A DNA stretch of 45,614 bases from a bacterium (lineage in GTDB: Bacteria; UBA9089; JAHJRX01): positions 1 to 45,614 of the forward strand of contig JASEGW010000001.1 in assembly GCA_030017825.1 (NCBI GenBank). Reading direction: 5' to 3'. Shown one piece after another: positions 39,898-45,614 of this stretch (within the stretch, counting starts at the first letter, position 1; each line of letters opens with the position of its first letter). Under the pieces are notes generated by a model that saw only the letters and a list, made by a program, of their open reading frames with translations, did no database searches and was not told the origin of the DNA. A program made the position numbers and the translations under genes.

Positions 39898-40672
39898 GAG
39901 TGCACCTGCTAGTCAGGTAGAACAAATTGGAGAAATCCTTAATGATTTTACACCACTTCCTGTGGAGAAGCCTAAAGAAACTCCTAAGGAGGAGCCCAAA
40001 GGGGCACCTAAAGAAGAAGTCAAAGAAGAAGCCAAAGAAGTAGTTAAAGAGGTAGAAGAAGTTGGTGAAAAAGATGTAGCAATTAAAACCTTAGCAGACC
40101 AAATCAAAGTTCTTAATGAGAAGATTGCTGAGCTTTCTAAACCTAAAGAACTTGATAAGCCAAAGGAAGAGAAGAAAGATGAAACGCTCGGTCTGGGATT
40201 CTTTAAGGATAAGGCTGAGTATGAAGCAGCCTTTGAAAAACCAGAAGTGATGAGTGAGGTAATGGGAAGGGTTAAAACTGATGCAGTCAGAGAAGTATTA
40301 AAAGCTCTTCCGCAGGTTCTCAATAATGTTGTCAAGTCTCAAATGGAAGTCCACTCTCGTACAACTGCTTTTTTCAATGATAATAAAGACTTGGTAGATG
40401 GATTGGAAAAGGAGCCATTAGCATCGAGGAAGCAGTTTATTGGCTATGTAGCGAATGACTTAAGTGGGAAGAATCCTGACTGGACACTTGAGCAATTATT
40501 TGAAAAACTGCCAGGAGAAATTAGAGTACGATTGGGTATGAAAGCTGAAGCTAAGAAGAAGGAAGAACGAGGTCCTGCTGTTCCGCCTAGAAAAGGGGCA
40601 GCGAGAATTCCTGGAGACAAAAGAGAAGATGAGCGGACTTCGCTCGAAAAAGAAATTATGGAGTTAATTTAA
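39881..40672 (+). CDS. scaffolding protein
   Basis: 263 residues from ATG 39881 (GAGGAGGAGG upstream; earlier in-frame ATGs lie within the previous gene). Very rich in Glu/Lys, with KPKETPKEEPKGAPKEEVK repeats (about 25-55), a coiled coil (LADQIKVLNEKIAELSK) and a basic C terminus. Composition and position between portal and major capsid gene match phage assembly scaffolds. Confidence 0.75.
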   Translation: MPEQNESAPASQVEQIGEILNDFTPLPVEKPKETPKEEPKGAPKEEVKEEAKEVVKEVEEVGEKDVAIKTLADQIKVLNEKIAELSKPKELDKPKEEKKDETLGLGFFKDKAEYEAAFEKPEVMSEVMGRVKTDAVREVLKALPQVLNNVVKSQMEVHSRTTAFFNDNKDLVDGLEKEPLASRKQFIGYVANDLSGKNPDWTLEQLFEKLPGEIRVRLGMKAEAKKKEERGPAVPPRKGAARIPGDKREDERTSLEKEIMELI

Positions 40673-40716
40673 GTCGACGCTGAAAGGCGGTTCGGCAATC
40701 TTATAGGAGGTTGAAA

Positions 40717-41769
40717 ATGAGTTCGTTAGATAAAAAGCTTTACAGCTTTTTTAAGAGAAGAGAGATAGACTTCCTTAAAATAACTGGCGATGTTGTCGTT
40801 GTTGGATCTAGGACAGTCAGAATTTTAATGAGAAGTTATTTGGGGCATGTATCGATTTGTATTGGTGCAGATGCTCCAGTTGATGCAGATGCTGGTTATG
40901 CAGTTGGATGTATGTATATAAGAACGAATGGAGCACTTTATTTCAATGGTGGATCTGTTTCAAATGCAGCATGGAATACTCCTGGAACTGTAGGTGCTGG
41001 TTCTATTACTGCTACATTGCTTGCTTCTGATTCAGTCATCACGGCTAAAATTCTAAAGGCTAATGTGACTCCTATCAAAATGAGAGTTCTAACGATTACG
41101 CCTATCACTACAGCCGGTGCGGGAACACTGACTGCTGCAGACTTATTTGGTGGAGCAATCCTACGAACTGGTCCGACAGCTACTGTATTGGATACGACTG
41201 CTACTGGAACGCTGATTGAAACTGAGTGCGCTTTTGACGTAAATGGAATGTGGTTTGACTGCTTTTATACAAATCAGTCTACACAGACTATCGCTCTAAA
41301 GGGCGACACTGGTATAACTTTATATGGTTGTCCACTGGTTCGCACTCTTCAGACCGTTCTGCTAAGATTCATTAGAACTGCAGCCAATACGTATACCTGT
41401 GTGGTTAGTACTGTGGGGCCATTTTCTGGATTTACTAAAAGAGTAGCCAGCGCTCAGAGTGTTACTTTGACAGCTGACATTTTGCTAGCTGGATATTATG
41501 TTCATACAGTTATTACTGGTGCTGCAACGGATACCCTTGATACAGGGACTAACCTTTCTGCTGCTTTTGGTGGAAGTTTAGTGGGTGCAAGTTTTGACTT
41601 TATCATAGTCAATACTGCTGCGACCGCCCTTGCAATTACCTTAGCAGGCGCAACTGGAACTACTATTATGGGAACTCCTGGTACGATTGCACAAAATAAG
41701 AGTGCTCGGCTAAGATTCGTCTGCACAGGTGCTAATACTTGGGATATTCATGTATTAGTTGGTGCATAA
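40717..41769 (+). CDS. capsid decoration/head-fibre-like protein with duplicated beta domains
   Basis: 350 residues from ATG 40717 (AGGAGG upstream). After a 60-residue head it has two related Thr/Ala/Gly-rich domains (about 130-235 and 245-350); both contain a 'LTA..L..G', 'TGTTI.G.P' or 'TGITLYGCP', and 'RLRF..TGANTW'-type end. Such proteins beside the major capsid gene often decorate the capsid surface. Role inferred. Terminator 41810-41836 follows. Confidence 0.6.
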   Translation: MSSLDKKLYSFFKRREIDFLKITGDVVVVGSRTVRILMRSYLGHVSICIGADAPVDADAGYAVGCMYIRTNGALYFNGGSVSNAAWNTPGTVGAGSITATLLASDSVITAKILKANVTPIKMRVLTITPITTAGAGTLTAADLFGGAILRTGPTATVLDTTATGTLIETECAFDVNGMWFDCFYTNQSTQTIALKGDTGITLYGCPLVRTLQTVLLRFIRTAANTYTCVVSTVGPFSGFTKRVASAQSVTLTADILLAGYYVHTVITGAATDTLDTGTNLSAAFGGSLVGASFDFIIVNTAATALAITLAGATGTTIMGTPGTIAQNKSARLRFVCTGANTWDIHVLVGA

Positions 41770-41809
41770 GTCGTAGGTTAAAGTAGTATAATTAGAAAGA
41801 GAGTGCCTC

Positions 41810-41836
41810 GCCCCTGGGCCACTCAGGGGCTTTTAT
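41810..41836 (+). terminator. intrinsic terminator
   Basis: GCCCCTG (41810-41816), 7-base loop, CAGGGGC (41824-41830), then TTTTAT: a GC-rich stem and U-tract. It lies between the decoration-like gene and the major capsid gene, only 22 bases before the latter's ATG. Confidence 0.8.
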
Positions 41837-41858
41837 CAAAACACTGGAGGAGTTTAAA

Positions 41859-43217
41859 ATGCCTGACAATGCTTTTTTAGGAATGCGTGGAACTGGTGAT
41901 TGGGCTACAGACCAGAGGCCAAAATCTTGGAGAGAATTAATTCTCTTCTTATATCCAAATGGTTCTGTGCCGTTGACAGCAATTATGTCAAAGATGAAGG
42001 AAGAGAAAGTGACTGATCCACAGTACTACTGGTGGACGAAGAAACTACCGGAACAGGCTGGGGCGGTTACAAACGTTTATACTAATAGTGGACTGAGTGC
42101 TCTTTATAGTGCTACATATCCAAATGGTGGAACTGGAGCGGCGGCTGGATTTACTGTCTATGTGAAGATGGCTGAGTTAGCTGCATCTGAATTTAGAGTG
42201 GGACATCAGGCTCTTATGAGATGTTTGACTGATTCTTATTTAGATGTGAACGGTAAAGTTACTGCTCGGACTTTGGCTGGTGCAAATTCTTACCTAACTG
42301 TTAAGTTACTGGAAGCTGACGATAACAGCTTTGGAAAGTTCGGAGCTCAGGGGCGCACCCTCGCAGCCTGTAACCGAATCATGGTTGTAGGTAATATCAA
42401 TGAGGAAGGTGCTGTAATGCCTGGCAGTCTTGGGTATAACCCTGTAAAGTATTTCAACTATACCCAGATTTTCAGAACGCCTCTAAGCATCACTCGTACA
42501 GCTCGGGAAACGAGACTTCGTACTGGCGATGCCTATAAAGAAATGAAGCGTGAAGCTCTGGAACTGCACGGTATTGAGATGGAGAAAGCACTCATCTTTG
42601 GAATTCCAACTGAAAATGCTGGGGGATCTTCGGATCAGAAACCTGAGAGAACAACTCAGGGAATTGCTAGTTTCATTAAAGCCTATGTTGCTGCTAATTT
42701 CGATGATTATCGGCTGAACTCTGGTTATGCGGGTAAAGCTTGGGATGCAGCTGATGGTGGAGAAGCCTGGCTTGATTATTTCCTGGAGCAGGTTTTCAGA
42801 TTTGGTAGTGCTGAGAAGTTGGCCCTTTGCGGTTCTGGTGCTCTTTTAGGCCTGAATCAGTTGGCGAGGAGTGGTGGACATATTAACCTGGAGCCACGAG
42901 CTGCTGCTTATGGTATCAAGGTTATTGAGTGGATCACACCTTTCGGTAGCATCTACTTAAAGACCCATCCCCTTATGAGCCAGGAAGTAACTACCCGCAA
43001 TGCCATGATTCTTCTTGAGCCTAAGAATTTAGTTTATCGGTTCATCACTGATACAATCTTCTTTGGTGAAGGTGAGGCAAAGCAGGCTGGGCCTGGAACT
43101 AACAGTGGCCGTAAAGATGCCACAAATGAGGAGTTCTTGACTGAGTGTGGTCTTGAGCTGTGGCATCCCGATACCTTCATGATGCTTGATGGAGTCGGTA
43201 AAAACAGTGCTGTTTAA
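41859..43217 (+). CDS. major capsid protein (SU10/DUF5309-like, HK97 fold)
   Basis: 452 residues. LGMRGTGDWATDQRPKSWRE at the start, then PLTAIMSKMKEEKVTDPQYYW, SITRTARETRLRTGD, LHGIEMEKALIFG and NLVYRFITDT are the recognisable layout of the SU10-like/DUF5309 capsid proteins. Forms the icosahedral shell. Strong GGAGGAG site. The gene is bracketed by two hairpins (41810-41836 and 43235-43266), so its mRNA may be independently handled. Confidence 0.9.
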   Translation: MPDNAFLGMRGTGDWATDQRPKSWRELILFLYPNGSVPLTAIMSKMKEEKVTDPQYYWWTKKLPEQAGAVTNVYTNSGLSALYSATYPNGGTGAAAGFTVYVKMAELAASEFRVGHQALMRCLTDSYLDVNGKVTARTLAGANSYLTVKLLEADDNSFGKFGAQGRTLAACNRIMVVGNINEEGAVMPGSLGYNPVKYFNYTQIFRTPLSITRTARETRLRTGDAYKEMKREALELHGIEMEKALIFGIPTENAGGSSDQKPERTTQGIASFIKAYVAANFDDYRLNSGYAGKAWDAADGGEAWLDYFLEQVFRFGSAEKLALCGSGALLGLNQLARSGGHINLEPRAAAYGIKVIEWITPFGSIYLKTHPLMSQEVTTRNAMILLEPKNLVYRFITDTIFFGEGEAKQAGPGTNSGRKDATNEEFLTECGLELWHPDTFMMLDGVGKNSAV

Positions 43218-43234
43218 CAATTAACCTATGCAAG

Positions 43235-43266
43235 GCTGGCAGCTGGAAGTGGCTGTCAGCTTTGTT
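43235..43266 (+). terminator. terminator-like hairpin after the major capsid gene
   Basis: GCTGGCAGC (43235-43243), 8-base loop, GCTGTCAGC (43252-43260; one G-U pair), then TTTGTT. The U-rich tail is the left arm of palindrome 43260-43283. Confidence 0.65.
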
Positions 43267-43283
43267 CAAAATTTTAAACAAAG
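43260..43283. promoter_or_regulatory. dispersed palindrome, copy 12
   Basis: Core GTTCAAAATTTTAAAC with flanks CTTT and AAAG, at the foot of the hairpin after the major capsid gene and before the 54-residue gene. Confidence 0.86.
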
Positions 43284-43293
43284 GGGGAACAAA

Positions 43294-43458
43294 ATGAATA
43301 AAGTGGTAGAGACGTTGTGGGTGACTTTTGATTGGCCAATAGAACCAGCTGTTAGACACAAAATTGAGGATGTACTTAAGAAAAGTGGTTATAAAATTCA
43401 CGGAGGCGGAACTAACATTATAGAGAAAACAGCAGATATTTCTCTGCACAAAGAATAG
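43294..43458 (+). CDS. hypothetical small protein, 54 aa
   Basis: 54 residues from ATG 43294 (AAGGGGGAAC upstream); an in-frame start at 43228 would run through the hairpin and palindrome and is rejected. MNKVVETLWVTFDWP... VLKKSGYKIHGGG. No family recognised. Confidence 0.6.
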   Translation: MNKVVETLWVTFDWPIEPAVRHKIEDVLKKSGYKIHGGGTNIIEKTADISLHKE

Positions 43459-43474
43459 TTAGACGGAGGGTAAA

Positions 43475-44221
43475 ATGTCTCAATTCTCACTTGTAAAAGC
43501 TAAATTTATTGAAATTACTGGACGTGCCGACTTAGCAGATCCTGCAGCTGCATTTGATGCTGGCTTTTTTATCAACGAAGGACAAAAATATCTGGATAGG
43601 CTGTTTAGTAGAGGTAAGGTAGAAGCGAGACATTTTACCAATCTAACTGCAGACCAAGTTATCGTATCATTACAGAATGTTCGATCTTTTAAGGAAGTAT
43701 GGCTGTATGATTCTGAAACAAGGTCTAAGTTGATAGTTACGGATGCTGCAACTCTTCGAGGGTATTATAGTAAGCCAACTGCCAGTTTAGACAAAGGGCC
43801 TCCTGAATATTATGCACCTATTGTCATTAGACCGTTTCCTAAGGATTTGTCAGCAAGTGGTTTAAATCAGGCGTGGGCTGTTGAAGATATGAAATTAACA
43901 ACTCACGAAACATATAACGCTATTTTGTTGAAGCCACCAGTTGATGTTTCTGGAAAGTACACTTTAGAAGTGCATGGAACTTTTTATACAGACGCTTTGT
44001 CTGGAAGTACAGATAAATCATACTGGACTGAAACTAACGAACTCCTTCTAATATTTGCAGCAGCATTTATGATGGAACTTTCATATCGAAACACAGAGGG
44101 CGCAAAGGATTGGAAGAATGCGGTTCTTGAAATAACTGAAGAGCTTGACAAAGATATTGTTGAAGAACAAATCACTGATATTAGTAGCATGGAGGTAAAA
44201 GTATGGGATACACCATCATAA
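43475..44221 (+). CDS. head-tail connector / neck protein
   Basis: 248 residues. The N-terminal FSLVKAKFIEITGRADLAD and FFINEGQKYLDRLF, a central YY.PIVIRPFP and the C-terminal ELLLIFAAAFMMELSYRNTEG-type helix match phage head-completion/adaptor proteins that follow major capsid genes. Role by pattern and position. GGAGGG precedes the ATG. Confidence 0.65.
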   Translation: MSQFSLVKAKFIEITGRADLADPAAAFDAGFFINEGQKYLDRLFSRGKVEARHFTNLTADQVIVSLQNVRSFKEVWLYDSETRSKLIVTDAATLRGYYSKPTASLDKGPPEYYAPIVIRPFPKDLSASGLNQAWAVEDMKLTTHETYNAILLKPPVDVSGKYTLEVHGTFYTDALSGSTDKSYWTETNELLLIFAAAFMMELSYRNTEGAKDWKNAVLEITEELDKDIVEEQITDISSMEVKVWDTPS

Positions 44222-44685
44222 AAGGAAACACAGTTGATGAGCAACTGGCAAGTGCTGATAAAGCACTTTCTCATCTGGAGCGTAGGATTAATGCGAGGAG
44301 TATTGTAGCACCACTAACTCCTATGATTATATCTGGGTTTTGTAAAGAAGATGAAGATGGAGTTATTCTAAAAGTACTTCTTCCTATTTCTGGCTACATT
44401 ACTAAACTCTCTTTTTTCATAGATGATATAGAAGATGTTGAGTTTCTAAAGAAAAACTTCTTAGTTATTTCTATTGAGGCACGTTTAGCAGATGGAACTT
44501 TGGTAATGAAGAAATTTCCAACTAAACAACTAGCTGCTGAAGTTTTTACTTCGTATAAAGTTGAGGCCAATAGTTGTATAACTGTGCTTGTAAATACAAA
44601 GGTTAGAGGAGTTTGGTATGGCTTTGTAGTAGAGCCAGAACTCTCAATCAAGAGAAAAGTGGATGTCTCTATTTTGGAGGAATAA
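44203..44685 (+). CDS. structural protein, 160 aa (connector region)
   Basis: 160 residues: a helical N terminus (DEQLASADKALSHLERRI) and a beta-rich remainder (MIISGFCKEDEDGVILKVLL, CITVLVNTKVRGVWYGFVV). Probably a virion component since it lies between the adaptor and the large tail protein, overlapping them by 19 bases and 1 base. No family recognised. Confidence 0.6.
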   Translation: MGYTIIKGNTVDEQLASADKALSHLERRINARSIVAPLTPMIISGFCKEDEDGVILKVLLPISGYITKLSFFIDDIEDVEFLKKNFLVISIEARLADGTLVMKKFPTKQLAAEVFTSYKVEANSCITVLVNTKVRGVWYGFVVEPELSIKRKVDVSILEE

Positions 44686-45614
44686 TGAGAGAATTTGCCC
44701 ATACATTATCTGATTTCAAAAAGGGTCTTAGACCAGATAAAAATACACCTCGTAATTCTGAGTTTGCTACTGAATTATATAATATAAGATGTGGAGTGGC
44801 TGGTCTGGAGGTGCCGCCTCTTATAGTATACCCTATTAGCGGTACACCAGTAGTAAGCTGGCCACTCCCCCAACTTGTCAAAGTTGGCGCTTTGACATTA
44901 ACAGAAACAGGTTTGTTCTTCTCAAGATACAGCGCTGGCACACTTACGATTAGTAAGGTGAATTCAGATTATAGTTTGACATCTGTATTTACAAAGGCGG
45001 GAATAAACAAAAGGTTTACGGTGGCAGACTTTGGATATTTTCAACTGTGGGCAGCGACTGGTCTAATGATAAAAAGACAGCTGAACGCAGGTTTAACAGG
45101 TTATGAATGGACTGAAGTTACAGTTGGTGGGTCTCCTCCTCCAGCAACATGTGTCTGTAATTTTAGAGGGCAGCTGATTGCTGGAGTGATAACTGATGCA
45201 ATTCCTAGCTTAGGTATTTCTGCAGATAATATGGTTGCTTGGAGTGAAATAGGTTCTGTGAACCCAGATGTAATGTTTGATTACACTAAGTATAATATTG
45301 ATAGACAAAGGGCTATTGGATATAGTGGTGGTGGTACATTTACTTCATTAGTGAGTTCTGATGATGGATGGTGGGTGATTGGGGCATTTTTTGATAATAC
45401 TGGTGCTTCAACTAGGATAGGTAAAATGGGTGCGTATGGCTATTGTTCATTTCTTAGGTTTCCTAATGTCACCATTCCAGCTGGTGCAACAATAACGTCT
45501 GCTATTATTAGAGTTCAGTGTTATTGGCAAGATCCTGCAGTAGAAGGATGTCAGGCTAATATTTATTTTAATAACGTAGATGATGCAATAGCACCTACTT
45601 CAGCTGGAGGAGCA
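44685..45614 (+). CDS. large tail/receptor-type structural protein, N-terminal part (continues at base 17)
   Basis: 310 codons from ATG 44685 (TTTTGGAGG upstream; TAATG overlap with the previous stop), open to the end of the window and continued in frame from base 17. The opening REFAHTLSDFKKGLRPDKNT is followed by a beta-rich region; the first copy of the duplicated domain begins at about residue 245 (SFLRFPNVTIPAGATITSAI) and is cut by the window end. The length and position suggest a tail hub or adhesion protein. Confidence 0.8.
   Translation, partial: MREFAHTLSDFKKGLRPDKNTPRNSEFATELYNIRCGVAGLEVPPLIVYPISGTPVVSWPLPQLVKVGALTLTETGLFFSRYSAGTLTISKVNSDYSLTSVFTKAGINKRFTVADFGYFQLWAATGLMIKRQLNAGLTGYEWTEVTVGGSPPPATCVCNFRGQLIAGVITDAIPSLGISADNMVAWSEIGSVNPDVMFDYTKYNIDRQRAIGYSGGGTFTSLVSSDDGWWVIGAFFDNTGASTRIGKMGAYGYCSFLRFPNVTIPAGATITSAIIRVQCYWQDPAVEGCQANIYFNNVDDAIAPTSAGGA
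45599..45614. repeat. 16-base terminal overlap with bases 1-16
   Basis: TTCAGCTGGAGGAGCA is identical at both ends. Removing one copy makes the tail gene continuous in frame; keeping both shifts the frame. It is best read as the closing overlap of a circular assembly. Confidence 0.9.

Noticed and set aside
41781..41800. TATAAT at 41787 as a promoter for the major capsid gene
   Set aside because: No acceptable -35 box at 16-18 bases, and a terminator hairpin lies between it and the gene.
2991..43283. The palindromes as plain intrinsic terminators
   Set aside because: The symmetry leaves almost no loop, the stem is AT-only in the middle, most copies lack a U-tract, and most lie just before ribosome sites.

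Overview
The window is an essentially complete, circularly closing tailed-phage (Caudoviricetes) genome. The last 16 bases repeat the first 16. Collapsing that overlap gives a circle of about 45,598 bp and restores one uninterrupted reading frame of about 864 codons across the ends. The genome is AT-rich. Its best promoters are textbook bacterial sigma-70 boxes with 17-bp spacers. There is a portal, an SU10/DUF5309-like major capsid protein, a scaffold, head-tail connectors and three consecutive ejection-type proteins, one of 2021 residues. There is no recognisable tape measure, sheath or tail-tube set. That points to a podovirus-like virion. I see no integrase, tRNA, rRNA, CRISPR array or phage RNA polymerase. 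The host cannot be named from the sequence.

Layout: two transcription arms diverge from a 28.6-29.17 kb control region and meet tail to tail at 10,629-10,642. The leftward arm (28,625 down to 10,629) holds early and replication genes: many small Zn-ribbon, membrane and unknown proteins; a membrane-anchored lytic transglycosylase; a metallophosphoesterase; DUF4406-like and DUF3310-like proteins; a RecB/Cas4-like nuclease, Sak4-like ATPase and putative ssDNA-binding protein (a recombination module); a ParB-methyltransferase fusion; a uracil-DNA-glycosylase/family-A DNA polymerase fusion followed by an inserted HNH endonuclease; a DUF3987-like helicase; and a small nucleotidyltransferase-type ligase.

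The rightward arm (29,175 through the ends to 10,642) holds packaging, lysis and virion genes: HNH, small terminase, an exported ClpP/SppA-like protease, an XhlA-like protein, a LAGLIDADG-like protein, M15 endolysin, 3-TM holin, large terminase, a tail fibre with 10-residue repeats and an S74 chaperone, two tiny Zn-ribbon genes, portal, scaffold, a decoration-like protein, major capsid protein, connectors, a large tail/receptor protein, a GNAT-like protein and the ejection proteins.

The most striking non-coding signal is a family of twelve nearly identical palindromes (core GTTTAAAATTTTAAAC), all between genes on both arms, mostly just upstream of a ribosome binding site and in three cases abutting a hairpin terminator. 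It looks like a phage-wide regulatory site. Two further elements lie near the divergence point. One is a 55-bp imperfect inverted repeat around an AT/poly-T tract at 27.97-28.17 kb, a candidate replication origin. The other is a 30-bp inverted repeat bracketing the first leftward gene. Many genes are shorter than about 60 codons; several were found through strong ribosome binding sites and ATGA-type stop/start overlaps.
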